Shown here in pieces: positions 54,818 to 63,494 of a stretch of 64,000 nucleotides of DNA. Below the pieces are notes generated by a model. The model had not been told where the DNA came from. It was given only the letters and a program-made list of their open reading frames with translations, and searched no databases. The position numbers and the translations under genes were made by a program. Origin of the DNA: Beijerinckiaceae bacterium (GTDB lineage: Bacteria; Pseudomonadota; Alphaproteobacteria; Rhizobiales; Beijerinckiaceae); assembly GCA_947452455.1 (NCBI GenBank), contig CANGBX010000002.1, forward strand, positions 124,001 to 188,000, in the 5' to 3' direction. Each line of letters opens with the position of its first letter. Position 1 is the first letter of the stretch.

Positions 54818-55666
54818 GTGGCGTCCGAGCTGCCGTTTGAGTCTGCCGAGATTGAACTCGACAAGGGGGAGACCGAAGCGTCTTTCCTCGTCGATGTCGA
54901 CGGCTTTGAAGGTCCTTTGGACCTTCTGCTCGAGCTTGCGCGCCGTCAAAAGGTCGATCTCTCCAAAATTTCCATTCTGGCGCTGGCCGACCAATATCTG
55001 GTCTTCATTGATGAAGCCCGCCGCGTGCGCCTTGAGCTTGCTGCCGATTATCTGGTGATGGCGGCATGGCTCGCTTATCTGAAGTCGCGCCTGTTGGTGG
55101 CGGGCGAGAAGGAAGCGGGCGATGAGCCGCTGGCGGCCGATCTGGCAGCGGCCTTGGCCGCGCGTCTGCGCCATCTCGAAGCCATCCGCACGGCTGCCGA
55201 ACAGCTCGTCAATCGTCCGCGCATGGGTCGCGATATGTTTACGCGTGGCGCGCCCGAGGGCGTGTCGGTGATCCGCCATTCTCAATGGCAGGCGAGCCTG
55301 TTTGATCTGCTCTCATCCTATGCCCAGCAGCGCCAGACGCAGGCTCTCTCCCATGTCACGCTGAAGAAGCGGGCCGTCTGGTCACTGGCTGAGGCGCGCG
55401 AGGCTCTGGAGCGTTTGGCTGGCAAAATCTCGGAGTGGACCGTGATGGATCATTTCCTGATCGCCTATTGCGTGTCGCCCGAGCTGCAGCGCACGGCGCG
55501 TGCCTCTTGCTTTGCCTCGTCGCTCGAATTGGTGCGCGAAGGCGTTATTGAAATCCGTCAGGATCGCGCTTTTTCGCCGATCTGGATGAAAAGCCGGTCC
55601 ACTCAGGACGGGGGCGCGCCTGCGCCTTCACATGATGGGCCGGAGGGTCAAGGGCAGGCGGCTTAA
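54818..55666 (+). CDS. scpA: Segregation and condensation protein A
   Basis: Kleisin subunit of the SMC-ScpAB condensin complex in chromosome segregation, 282 residues. FLVDVDGFEGPLDLLLELARRQKVDLSKISI (about 23-53) is the conserved SMC-neck-binding helix region, and EWTVMDHFLIAYC near 205-218 starts the C-terminal winged helix. Initiation is at GTG 54818 after GGAG. An acidic-poor C-terminal tail (SRSTQDGGAPAPSHD) ends the protein. It is followed 45 bases later by scpB. Confidence 0.95.
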   Translation: MASELPFESAEIELDKGETEASFLVDVDGFEGPLDLLLELARRQKVDLSKISILALADQYLVFIDEARRVRLELAADYLVMAAWLAYLKSRLLVAGEKEAGDEPLAADLAAALAARLRHLEAIRTAAEQLVNRPRMGRDMFTRGAPEGVSVIRHSQWQASLFDLLSSYAQQRQTQALSHVTLKKRAVWSLAEAREALERLAGKISEWTVMDHFLIAYCVSPELQRTARASCFASSLELVREGVIEIRQDRAFSPIWMKSRSTQDGGAPAPSHDGPEGQGQAA

Positions 55667-55711
55667 CTTCCGCGCGCTCTGGTGTAAATTGGTCAAGAAG
55701 GACGAAGAAAA

Positions 55712-56557
55712 GTGGCAGAGATCGCCGTACTCTATCCGCAGCAGCCTTCCGATGATGAAGGCGCAGGGGAGGTCGCAGCCATGACCGAGGGCAAGCGTAT
55801 TGCGGAGGCACTTCTCTTTGCCGCCACTGATCCGGTCGAGCAAAAAGAACTCGCCAAGCGCATGCCGGAAGAGGCAGATGTCGAGGCCGTACTCGAAGAG
55901 TTGAAGGCTGAATATGCCTTGCGCGGCATTAATCTTGTGCGCGTCGGCACCAAGTGGATTTTCCGCACGGCGGCCGATTTGGGCTGGCTTCTGTCGCGCG
56001 AAACGCAGGAGCAGAAGAAGCTCTCGCGCGCCGCGCTCGAAACGCTTGCCATTTGCGCCTACCACCAGCCGGTGACGCGCGCCGAAATCGAAGACATTCG
56101 CGGTGTGGCCATTTCCAAGGGCACGATGGACGTGCTGATTGAAACGGGCTGGGTGCGTCTGCGTGGCCGCCGCAAGGCGCCGGGCCGTCCCGTCACCTAT
56201 GGTACGACCGATGCCTTCCTTCTGCATTTCGGCCTTGAGCAGATCACCGATCTGCCGGGTCTGGAAGAATTGAAGGGCGCGGGCCTGTTCGATGGCCGCC
56301 TGCCATCCGGCTTTGGCGTGCCGACCCCCAATGACAGCGCCGAGCTGACCGACAGCGAAGATCCGCTGGAAGATGATGCAACCGCCGATCTCTTCTCGGA
56401 AATGACCGATGAAGTGAAGGCGCAAGCCGCCGCCGACCTCGATGCCGCTATCGAGGCGGTCGAGGATGAAGAGGCGGAAGCTCTGGTCGCCAAGGCTGAG
56501 GCCGAAGCCGAAGGGCAGGCCGAGGCTGACGAGGACGAAGGCCACAAGCGGGGCTGA
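55712..56557 (+). CDS. scpB: Segregation and condensation protein B
   Basis: Winged-helix partner of ScpA, 281 residues. Two winged-helix domains: [24 protein letters not shown] (about 28-51) and [43 protein letters not shown] (108-151). The [19 protein letters not shown] block is diagnostic. The last 80 residues are an unusual acidic Ala/Glu-rich tail. GTG 55712 was chosen; an internal ATG at 55781 is an alternative start giving a shorter N-terminus. It precedes tatA. Confidence 0.94.
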   Translation: MAEIAVLYPQQPSDDEGAGEVAAMTEGKRIAEALLFAATDPVEQKELAKRMPEEADVEAVLEELKAEYALRGINLVRVGTKWIFRTAADLGWLLSRETQEQKKLSRAALETLAICAYHQPVTRAEIEDIRGVAISKGTMDVLIETGWVRLRGRRKAPGRPVTYGTTDAFLLHFGLEQITDLPGLEELKGAGLFDGRLPSGFGVPTPNDSAELTDSEDPLEDDATADLFSEMTDEVKAQAAADLDAAIEAVEDEEAEALVAKAEAEAEGQAEADEDEGHKRG

Positions 56558-56688
56558 GGGCAAACCCGCCTACTGCCCCGCTCGCAAGGTCGTGCGGGGC
56601 CGCCTCCTTGTTTTTGCCGCCCCCTGCGCATAGTTTCGGGAAGGATACCGGCCAGGGCGAGTGTTGCCCGGCCGAGCGGAGGATTTCC

Positions 56689-56985
56689 ATGGGTAGCTTT
56701 TCCATTTGGCACTGGCTCGTCGTTGGCGTGATCGTGCTGCTGCTGTTTGGCGGCAAGGGCAAGATTTCAGATTTGATGGGCGATTTCGCCAAGGGCATTA
56801 AGTCCTTCAAAAAGGGCATGCAGGATGAAGACGAGGCCAAGGCCCCGGCGCAGCCTGAGCCCGTGCGCACGATTGAACAGCCGGCCCCCGTGCAGGCTGC
56901 GCAGGCGACCGCGGCACCGCAACCGGCTCCTGCTGGTGCGACAGCCCATCCCCATCCGGCAACCGAGCCGCCGAAGGCTGGCTAA
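56689..56985 (+). CDS. tatA: Sec-independent translocase subunit TatA
   Basis: Pore-forming subunit of the twin-arginine export system, 98 residues. It has the N-terminal transmembrane helix [19 protein letters not shown] (8-25) with the hinge FGG, the amphipathic helix [19 protein letters not shown], and a Pro/Ala/Gln-rich tail. ATG 56689 has GGAGGATT before it. It is followed by a terminator-like hairpin and then tatB. Confidence 0.97.
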   Translation: MGSFSIWHWLVVGVIVLLLFGGKGKISDLMGDFAKGIKSFKKGMQDEDEAKAPAQPEPVRTIEQPAPVQAAQATAAPQPAPAGATAHPHPATEPPKAG

Positions 56986-57004
56986 AAGCCTTTGGCTGCT
57001 GTGA

Positions 57005-57037
57005 CCGCCGCGCACGCTTTGCGTGCCGGCGGCTTTT
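57005..57037 (+). terminator. Intrinsic terminator-like hairpin between tatA and tatB
   Basis: CCGCCG then GCACGC pairs with GCGTGC then CGGCGG around a TTT loop, with one bulged C (57011). TTTTGAGTTTT follows. The stem is 12 pairs. It lies 19 bases after the tatA stop and 24 bases before the tatB ATG, so it should reduce transcription from tatA into tatB and tatC. Confidence 0.8.
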
Positions 57038-57060
57038 GAGTTTTAGGATTTCGCGGGTTC

Positions 57061-57522
57061 ATGTTCGATTTTGATGCCGGCAAACTGATCGTTATCGGCC
57101 TTGTCGCGTTGATCGTGATCGGGCCGAAGGAATTGCCGCGCGTTCTGCGCCAATTGGGGCAGGCCATCACCAAGATGCGCCGCATGGCGGGCGAGTTCCA
57201 AGGCCAGTTCATGGATGCCATGCGCGAAGCCGAGATTGACGAGATCCGAAAGGATGTCTCGAAAGTGGCCGATGTCGCCAAGATCGATATGAATTTCGAT
57301 CCTGTGCAAACCGTGCGCAATGAAATCGGCGGCGCGATTGATGGCACCACGACAGCGAAGTTGGAAGCACCGGGTCCCGCGCCCGAAATCATCGACATGC
57401 CTGATTTTCCGACATCGTCTGAGCCTGTTACCGAAGCGCCAATCGCTGCGGCTGAGGCACCCGTGTCGCCCGAGGTGATTGCGAGCACTGTGCCCGCACC
57501 CACTGAAACCTCAAAGGCGTGA
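57061..57522 (+). CDS. tatB: Sec-independent translocase subunit TatB
   Basis: Receptor-complex subunit of the twin-arginine system, 153 residues. The N-terminal helix KLIVIGLVALIVIGPKELPRVLRQLGQAITKMRRMAGEFQGQF gives the transmembrane part and the amphipathic helix. The C-terminal half is Pro/Ala/Glu-rich and variable. The GPKELP motif at the membrane edge is diagnostic. tatC follows 6 bases later. Confidence 0.96.
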   Translation: MFDFDAGKLIVIGLVALIVIGPKELPRVLRQLGQAITKMRRMAGEFQGQFMDAMREAEIDEIRKDVSKVADVAKIDMNFDPVQTVRNEIGGAIDGTTTAKLEAPGPAPEIIDMPDFPTSSEPVTEAPIAAAEAPVSPEVIASTVPAPTETSKA

Positions 57523-57528
57523 TGCGCG

Positions 57529-58323
57529 ATGACTGACGCCGACATTGAATCAACCCGCGCGCCACTCATCGAACATCTGATCGAATTGCGCTCGCGCCTG
57601 ATCAAAGCGGTCCTCGCTTTTATTGTCATGTTTATGATCTCCTTCTATTTCGCGAAGGAAATCTACAATTTGCTCGTTGTGCCGTTTGAACATGCGGCGG
57701 GGCCGGATGCGAAACTCATCTATACAGCGCCGCAAGAGTTTTTCTTCACGCAGATCAAAGTCGCCATGTTCACGGCCTTCTTTGCATCCTGCCCGGTGAT
57801 CTTCTCGCAGATCTACGCTTTCGTGGCGCCCGGTCTCTACAAGCATGAGCGCATGGCTTTTGCGCCTTATCTCGTCGCCACGCCGATCTTCTTCGCGCTG
57901 GGTGCGATGCTGGTTTATTTCGTGGTGACTCCGAACCTGTTGCATTTCTTCTTGGCGATGCAGCAGTCGAAAGAACCGGGTCGTGCGCAGATCGAACTTT
58001 TGCCGCGCGTGTCGGAATATATGTCGCTGATCATGACGCTGATCTTTGCCTTTGGCGTCACGTTCCAGCTGCCTGTTGTGCTGACCTTGCTTGGCCGCAT
58101 CGGCATTATTGACAGCGCCTTCCTCAAGGAAAAACGCCGCTATGCCATTGTGCTGGTCTTCATCGTGGCGGCGGTGCTGACCCCGCCCGATATTTTCAGC
58201 CAGTTCGCTTTGGCGATTCCAGCCCTGCTTCTCTATGAGCTCTCCATCATCTCGGTCGGAATGATCGAGAAAAGTAGGGCGAAGGAGAAGACTGAGGTTG
58301 ATGGGTCGGGGGCAGACGACTAG
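57529..58323 (+). CDS. tatC: Sec-independent translocase subunit TatC
   Basis: Substrate-recognising core of the twin-arginine system, 264 residues with six transmembrane segments. The N-terminal [20 protein letters not shown], the first periplasmic loop with the conserved GP- and PxEFF segment ([14 protein letters not shown]), and [14 protein letters not shown] are diagnostic. It is the last gene of tatABC and directly precedes serS, the usual alphaproteobacterial order. Confidence 0.97.
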   Translation: MTDADIESTRAPLIEHLIELRSRLIKAVLAFIVMFMISFYFAKEIYNLLVVPFEHAAGPDAKLIYTAPQEFFFTQIKVAMFTAFFASCPVIFSQIYAFVAPGLYKHERMAFAPYLVATPIFFALGAMLVYFVVTPNLLHFFLAMQQSKEPGRAQIELLPRVSEYMSLIMTLIFAFGVTFQLPVVLTLLGRIGIIDSAFLKEKRRYAIVLVFIVAAVLTPPDIFSQFALAIPALLLYELSIISVGMIEKSRAKEKTEVDGSGADD

Positions 58324-58388
58324 TCCCCCTTGCATCCTTGCCCCTTCGGTGCCATTCCGGACGCAACGATTTCGCCAAGGGCAGACTT

Positions 58389-59693
58389 ATGTACGACATC
58401 AAGTGGATCCGCGAGAATGCGGCGCTTTTCGATGAGGGCCGCGCCCGTCGTGGGCTCGAGCCGCTCTCCGACAAACTCATCAGTCTGGATGACACCCGCA
58501 AGACGGCCATTGCCGGATTGCAGGCCGCCCAAGAGCGTCGCAACGGGGCTTCCAAAGAAATCGGCCAAGCCATGGCGGCGAAAGATGCGGCTCGTGCTGA
58601 TGCGCTGAAGTCCGAAGTCGCTGAGCTCAAGACCCGGATGGGTGAATTGGAAGCGCAGGAAAAGGCGGCTGTCGATGCGCTCAATTTAGCGCTGGCTGAA
58701 ATTCCCAATACGCCGCTTGCTGAAGTCCCCGAGGGTCGCGACGAACACGATAATGTCGAAGTGCGCCGCGATGGCAAAGCGCCGTCTTTTCCCGCGGGCT
58801 TCGTGCCGAAAGAACATTTTGAAATTGGCGAGGCCTTGGGCCTCATGGATTTTGAAGCAGCATCCCGCATGTCGGGTGCGCGCTTTGTTGTGCTGAAGGG
58901 CGCACTCGCGCGGATGGAACGCGCGCTGATGCAATTCATGCTTGATCTGCACACCGAGCAGAACGGCTATACGGAAGTGAACCCGCCGTTGCTCGTGCGC
59001 GATGATGCCATGTTTGGCACCGCGCAATTGCCGAAGTTTCGCGATGATCAATTCCGCGCAGCCGATGATTTCTGGTTGATCCCCACCGCCGAAGTCTCGC
59101 TCACCAATCTTGTGCGTGAACAAATTCTTGATGAAAGCGCATTGCCGATGCGCGTGACTGCGGGCACGCCGTGCTTTCGTCTTGAAGCAGGCTCTGCGGG
59201 GCGTGATACGCGCGGCATGATCCGCCAGCATCAATTCACCAAGGTTGAATTGGTTTCGATTACCAAACCGGAAGAGTCTTTGGCTGAACACGACCGCATG
59301 ACCAAATGCGCGGAAGAAGTTTTGAAGCGTTTGGGCCTGCATTATCGCGTCATGCTTCTGTGCTCGGGTGACATGGGTTTTGCTTCGCAAAAGACTTATG
59401 ATCTCGAAGTCTGGTTGCCGGGTCAGAAAGAGGGCGACCGCCAAGGTCGCTTCCGCGAGATTTCGTCTTGCTCGGTCTGCGGTGATTTTCAGGCGCGTCG
59501 TATGAATGCACGTTTCCGTTCACCCGCCGACAAAAGCCCACGCTTCGTGCACACATTGAATGGCTCGGGCATCGCTGTGGGTCGTGCGCTGGTGGCTGTT
59601 CTTGAAAATTATCAGAACCCCGATGGCTCCGTGACAGTCCCTGACGTCCTGCGTCCCTATATGGGTGGTCTGGAAAAAATCACGAAGGCCTGA
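58389..59693 (+). CDS. serS: Seryl-tRNA synthetase
   Basis: Class II synthetase of 434 residues. The N-terminal long antiparallel coiled coil (residues about 30-105, [24 protein letters not shown] and following) holds the tRNA variable arm. Motif 2 [21 protein letters not shown] and motif 3 [19 protein letters not shown] are complete. ATG 58389 begins [10 protein letters not shown]; the longer frame from 58338 overlaps the region after tatC. It is followed by surE at 6 bases. Confidence 0.97.
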   Translation: MYDIKWIRENAALFDEGRARRGLEPLSDKLISLDDTRKTAIAGLQAAQERRNGASKEIGQAMAAKDAARADALKSEVAELKTRMGELEAQEKAAVDALNLALAEIPNTPLAEVPEGRDEHDNVEVRRDGKAPSFPAGFVPKEHFEIGEALGLMDFEAASRMSGARFVVLKGALARMERALMQFMLDLHTEQNGYTEVNPPLLVRDDAMFGTAQLPKFRDDQFRAADDFWLIPTAEVSLTNLVREQILDESALPMRVTAGTPCFRLEAGSAGRDTRGMIRQHQFTKVELVSITKPEESLAEHDRMTKCAEEVLKRLGLHYRVMLLCSGDMGFASQKTYDLEVWLPGQKEGDRQGRFREISSCSVCGDFQARRMNARFRSPADKSPRFVHTLNGSGIAVGRALVAVLENYQNPDGSVTVPDVLRPYMGGLEKITKA

Positions 59694-59699
59694 TCATTC

Positions 59700-60461
59700 A
59701 TGCGCATTCTCATCACCAATGACGACGGTATTCATGCCGAAGGGCTCGATGTGCTGGAGCGCATTGCGCTGCAATTGAGTGATGAGGTGGTGGTCGTTGC
59801 ACCCGAGACCGATCAATCGGGTGTGGCTCATTCGCTCTCGCTCAATGATCCTTTGCGTCTGCGCCATGTCAGCCCCAACCGCTATGCGGTGAAGGGCACG
59901 CCGACTGATTGCGTGATTATGGGCGTGCGCCGGATCATGCGCGACAATCCGCCCGACCTCGTTTTGTCGGGCATCAATTGCGGGCATAATCTCGCAGAAG
60001 ACGTGACTTATTCCGGCACGATTGCGGCTGCCATGGAAGGCACATTGCTGGGCGTGCGCTCTTTCGCCCTCTCACAAGGCTATCCGCCGGGCCAGCGCGA
60101 CAAGGCGCCCTATGATTGCGCTGAAGCGCATGGGGCAGGCATCATCCGGCACTTGCTGGAAGAGAGCCTTGATCCGGGCGTTCTGGTGAATATCAATTTC
60201 CCGAGCTGTCGGCCCGATGATGTGCAAGGCACATCCGTCACCGTGCAGGGGCGGCGCGATGCGACTTATCTGGAACTCGATGAGCGTTTCGATGGGCGCC
60301 ACAATCCTTATTACTGGATCGGTTTTTCACGCCAGCGCTCGACCCCGCCAAGCGGCACCGATCTGGCGGCGATTGCCGAGAGCCGTATTTCGATCACGCC
60401 CTTGCGGCTCGACCTGACGGATCAAAATTCCATGGCCAGATTGGCCGCACGTTTCTCCTGA
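59700..60461 (+). CDS. surE: 5'-nucleotidase SurE
   Basis: Metal-dependent nucleotide and short-polyphosphate phosphatase of 253 residues, linked to stationary-phase survival. ILITNDDGIHAEG with D8 and D9 binds the metal, and DQSGVAHSLSL and VLSGINCGHNLAEDVTYSGTIAAAMEG complete the active site. It is followed by pcm, its usual partner. Confidence 0.97.
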   Translation: MRILITNDDGIHAEGLDVLERIALQLSDEVVVVAPETDQSGVAHSLSLNDPLRLRHVSPNRYAVKGTPTDCVIMGVRRIMRDNPPDLVLSGINCGHNLAEDVTYSGTIAAAMEGTLLGVRSFALSQGYPPGQRDKAPYDCAEAHGAGIIRHLLEESLDPGVLVNINFPSCRPDDVQGTSVTVQGRRDATYLELDERFDGRHNPYYWIGFSRQRSTPPSGTDLAAIAESRISITPLRLDLTDQNSMARLAARFS

Positions 60462-60483
60462 CGCATCGGCTGGAGGGCTGACT

Positions 60484-61176
60484 TTGACGGAGGATTTGTT
60501 CGAATTTGCTGCGCGGCGGTCCGAGCCTGAGCCCGCGCCCGCACCTGATCCCGCGCAAGCGACCATGCAATTTCTGCTGTCGCTGCGCGAGCGCGGGATT
60601 GCCAATATTGCCGTGCTGCGCGCCATGGAAACTTTGCCGCGCGAACAATTCGTCCCCCATCGCCATGCTGATCTGGCTTGGCGCGACATTGCGCTGCCGA
60701 TTGCCTGCGGCCAGACCATGCCCGAGCCTTTTCTGGTCGCGCGCATGGTCGAGAGCCTCAATCTCTTGGGCGCGCACCGTGTCTTGGAAGTGGGCACGGG
60801 CAATGGCTATTCGACCGCTATTCTGGCGCGCATCGCCAAAGAAGTGGTGAGTGTGGAACGCTTCCACAGTCTGGCAGTGGCTGCCGCCACACGGCTCGCC
60901 GGGCTTGGGCTTGCCAATGCGCAAGTGTTGCATGGTGACGGGCTGAACCTTGGTGAGGAGATCGGGCTGTTCGACCGGATTGTCTTGCAAGGCTCAGTCA
61001 AGGAATTGCCGCCCGCGCTTTTGTCGCGGCTCACCGAGGGCGGGATCATTATTTATGCGCGGCAGGGGGATGAGGGCACGAGTCTCATCCGGCTTGTGCA
61101 TGAAAAGGGTGGTTTCCGGGCGGAGAAGATCGGCGCCTGCCGTTTGCAGCCTTTGATTTCGGGCGTTTTGGCCTGA
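60484..61176 (+). CDS. pcm: Protein-L-isoaspartate O-methyltransferase
   Basis: Repairs damaged aspartyl residues with S-adenosylmethionine, 230 residues. AWRDIALPIACGQTMPEPFLVARMVE and the SAM loop VLEVGTGNGYSTAILARIA (about 100-118) are hallmarks. The start is TTG 60484, which has GGAGGG at good spacing; no better ATG exists. The surE-pcm pair followed by a LytM gene is the standard order. Confidence 0.95.
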   Translation: MTEDLFEFAARRSEPEPAPAPDPAQATMQFLLSLRERGIANIAVLRAMETLPREQFVPHRHADLAWRDIALPIACGQTMPEPFLVARMVESLNLLGAHRVLEVGTGNGYSTAILARIAKEVVSVERFHSLAVAAATRLAGLGLANAQVLHGDGLNLGEEIGLFDRIVLQGSVKELPPALLSRLTEGGIIIYARQGDEGTSLIRLVHEKGGFRAEKIGACRLQPLISGVLA

Positions 61177-61318
61177 GGCTTTGCAAGCTTCACGCGAGCC
61201 TCATCAAATAATGTCAAAAATGCGCGTAAATTCTTCAAATACCGTTCATCGTAAACGCAGTTTTAACTCCGCAGGCTCATTGTGTGTCTAATGACATTGC
61301 ATGAGCGTGGGTTGCGTG

Positions 61319-62317
61319 ATGAGTCGTTTCATTCGTTCTGAGCTTGCCCAGACTGTTTCCCGCCTTGTGCTGGTGGCAACTGCCGCTGCGCTTTTGGTGG
61401 GTTGCTCCTCCGACATCAGCCGATTCAACGGCGAGCCTGATGCGGGTCCGTTCCGCACGTCTCAGCGTTTTGATGGCAATTCATCCGGCTTTGCTTCGTC
61501 GTCTGCACCCCAGCAGGTAGCAGCCGCTCCCGTCGCTTCCGTTCAATCCGCGCCTTTGGCTGCGCCCGTGCAATCCGCACCGCTTGCGCCGGCGCAGAGC
61601 TATACGCCTCCGGCAGCTCGTAGCGCGGCCGCACCAGCGCCCGCTCCCGTGCAGACCCCTGCGCGTTTGGCCGCGGCTCAGCCTGCACCAGCTCCTGCAG
61701 CCAAAGCAGCTCCTGCTCAGAAGGTTGCTCCTGTCGCTGCAGCAGCACCTGTTGCTGCCAAAGCCGAAACCAAAGTGGCGCGCACCGAGCCCGCCCAAAA
61801 GGCAGCTCCCGCCGAGCAGCCTGTGCGCACGGCTTCTCTCCAGCAGCCGTCTGCCAAGTCTGATGCAGCACCTGTTGCTGCAGCAGCTCCGAAAGAAGCG
61901 GCGGCTCGCGCCGATGTTGCCCCGACCGTGGCGGCAACTGAAGAAGCGACACCGGAATTTCGTTGGCCAGCACGTGGCAAGGTCATTCAGGGTTTCAAGC
62001 CCGGCCAGTCCGAAGGCATTTCCATCGCAGTGCCCGAAGGCACTGCCGTGAAAGCAGCCGAAGGCGGCACGGTCGCTTATTCAGGCAGCGAATTGAAGGG
62101 CTATGGCAATCTCGTGCTGATCAAGCACCCGAACGGCTTCGTTTCGGCTTATGCCCACAACGGCGAGCTGATGGTGAAGCGCGGTGAAGTGGTCAAGCGC
62201 GGCCAGACGATCGCCAAATCCGGTCAGTCAGGCAATGTGTCCTCGCCGCAGCTGCAGTTCCAGTTGCGCAAGGGCTCAACGCCAGTTGACCCGACAAATT
62301 ATCTCGCGGGTCTCTGA
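61319..62317 (+). CDS. LytM/M23-domain lipoprotein, degenerate (NlpD/EnvC-like)
   Basis: Lipoprotein of 332 residues. The signal peptide ends in a lipobox LLVGC (Cys29). A long Ala/Pro/Gln/Lys-rich linker (about 40-205) is followed by a LytM domain (about 225-332). The zinc-binding residues of active M23 peptidases are missing: the HxxxD site reads EGISIAV and the HxH site reads QLQFQL. It is probably a regulator of amidases rather than a hydrolase. ATG 61319 gives a normal n-region; ATG 61301 would add six residues. It follows pcm and ends at a strong terminator. Confidence 0.88.
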   Translation: MSRFIRSELAQTVSRLVLVATAAALLVGCSSDISRFNGEPDAGPFRTSQRFDGNSSGFASSSAPQQVAAAPVASVQSAPLAAPVQSAPLAPAQSYTPPAARSAAAPAPAPVQTPARLAAAQPAPAPAAKAAPAQKVAPVAAAAPVAAKAETKVARTEPAQKAAPAEQPVRTASLQQPSAKSDAAPVAAAAPKEAAARADVAPTVAATEEATPEFRWPARGKVIQGFKPGQSEGISIAVPEGTAVKAAEGGTVAYSGSELKGYGNLVLIKHPNGFVSAYAHNGELMVKRGEVVKRGQTIAKSGQSGNVSSPQLQFQLRKGSTPVDPTNYLAGL

Positions 62318-62371
62318 CACGCGACAAGGAAAGCTCGCCGGTTTCCGCGAGACACGAAAACCGGTGCAGTC

Positions 62372-62402
62372 AATGGCGGGCCTTTGGGCCCGCCATTTCT
62401 TT
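62372..62402 (+). terminator. Intrinsic terminator after the LytM gene
   Basis: AATGGCGGGCC pairs fully with GGCCCGCCATT around a TTTG loop, followed by TCTTTG. It begins 55 bases after the LytM stop. Confidence 0.88.
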
Positions 62403-62431
62403 GTCGGCCTTCGGCCTCCTCGTAATGACGG
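62402..62431. repeat. REP-like palindromic element, copy 10 (right end only)
   Basis: GTCGGCCTTCGGCCTCCTCGTAATGACGG (given here in parts: GTCGGCCTTC then GGCCTCCTCG then TAATGACGG) matches the right end of copies 3 and 6, with one change in GCAATGAC. It is the only trace of the family between 31.1 and 64 kb. Confidence 0.65.
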
Positions 62432-62432
62432 A

Positions 62433-63299
62433 CTAAAGGCGCTGGCCTAGACGGCCTGCCAGATCCTGAATGTATTGAAAGGCTGTGCGGCCGGAGCGCG
62501 CGCCACGCGTTGCGGACCATTCAATGGCTTCGGCGCGGATCGCTTCATCTGAAGCTGTAAGTTTAAAGTGCCGCGCGTAACCGAATACCATGTCTAGATA
62601 TTCGTCTTGCGAGCATTTGTGAAAACCAAGCCACAGACCGAAGCGATCTGACAGCGAGACCTTTTCTTCGATCGCTTCGCCGGGGTTGATGGCGGTCGAG
62701 CGTTCATTCTCGATCATGTCGCGCGGCATCAGATGACGGCGGTTCGAGGTCGCATAAAAGATGACATTATCGGGTCGGCCTTCAATACCGCCTTCGAGTG
62801 CTGCCTTGAGCGACTTGTAGCTCGTGTCATCGCTGTCAAAGGACAGGTCATCGCAAAAGACGATAAAATGGTATGGCGCATCGCGCAGCAGGCCAAGCAG
62901 CACGGGCAGCGAGTTGATGTCCTCGCGATGGATCTCGACGAGCTTCAGCGCATTCTTGCCCGTCTCGCGATTGGTCTCAGCATGCACGGCTTTGACCAGC
63001 GATGATTTGCCCATGCCGCGCGCGCCCCACAGCAGCGCATTATTGGCGGGCAGGCCCTTGGCAAAGCGCAGCGTGTTTTCCGCCAGCAGATCGCGGACGC
63101 GGTCGATGCCGCGCAGCAGCCCCAGATCGACACGGTTCACTTTCGGCACCGGAGAGAGGCGAGCCCGCTCGGCCTGCCAGACGAAAGCATCCGCGGCTTG
63201 AAAATCGGCCTGCGAGAGGGCGGGCGGGGCGAGCCTTTCCAAGGCCTCGGCAATGCGGGTCAACAGGGCAGGATCAAGGGGCATTTCGGGCTTGGACAT
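62433..63299 (-). CDS. DUF815 family AAA+ ATPase
   Basis: Cytoplasmic P-loop ATPase of 288 residues. Walker A is GARGMGKSSLVKAV (about 92-105), Walker B lies in FIVFCDDLSFD (about 144-154), and a sensor-like YATSNRRHLMPRDM follows. DUF815 proteins are conserved in alphaproteobacteria and of unknown function. ATG 63299 starts MSKPEMPLDP. It diverges from yajC, and its 3' end faces the REP fragment and the LytM terminator. Confidence 0.93.
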   Translation of the reverse strand: MSKPEMPLDPALLTRIAEALERLAPPALSQADFQAADAFVWQAERARLSPVPKVNRVDLGLLRGIDRVRDLLAENTLRFAKGLPANNALLWGARGMGKSSLVKAVHAETNRETGKNALKLVEIHREDINSLPVLLGLLRDAPYHFIVFCDDLSFDSDDTSYKSLKAALEGGIEGRPDNVIFYATSNRRHLMPRDMIENERSTAINPGEAIEEKVSLSDRFGLWLGFHKCSQDEYLDMVFGYARHFKLTASDEAIRAEAIEWSATRGARSGRTAFQYIQDLAGRLGQRL

Positions 63300-63405
63300 G
63301 GTTTGGCCGGGAGCTGAGAGAGCGGCTTTCGCTTTAACTGATCAAGGCGCCTTCATAAAGCCCGCCTTGTGCCGTTCACGGGGTCGTCAAAGGGCGGTCC
63401 AGCCA

Positions 63406-63433
63406 TTGCTTTCATGGGGAGCGCCGCTATAGT
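63406..63433 (+). promoter_or_regulatory. Promoter candidate for yajC-secD
   Basis: TTGCTT (63406-63411), 16-base spacer, TATAGT (63428-63433). Transcription would start about 63440, just before the hairpin at 63447. Confidence 0.5.
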
Positions 63434-63446
63434 TCGGCCCCAAGTT

Positions 63447-63472
63447 GGGGGCGGATTCTGCCCCCCTTTTTT
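63447..63472 (+). terminator. Terminator-like hairpin in the yajC leader
   Basis: GGGGGC pairs with GCCCCC around a 7-base loop and is followed by C and six T. It lies 22 bases before the yajC ATG and downstream of the promoter candidate; the nearest upstream gene runs the other way, so it does not end a gene. Confidence 0.6.
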
Positions 63473-63494
63473 CCTTTGCGGAGCCTATAGCCCC

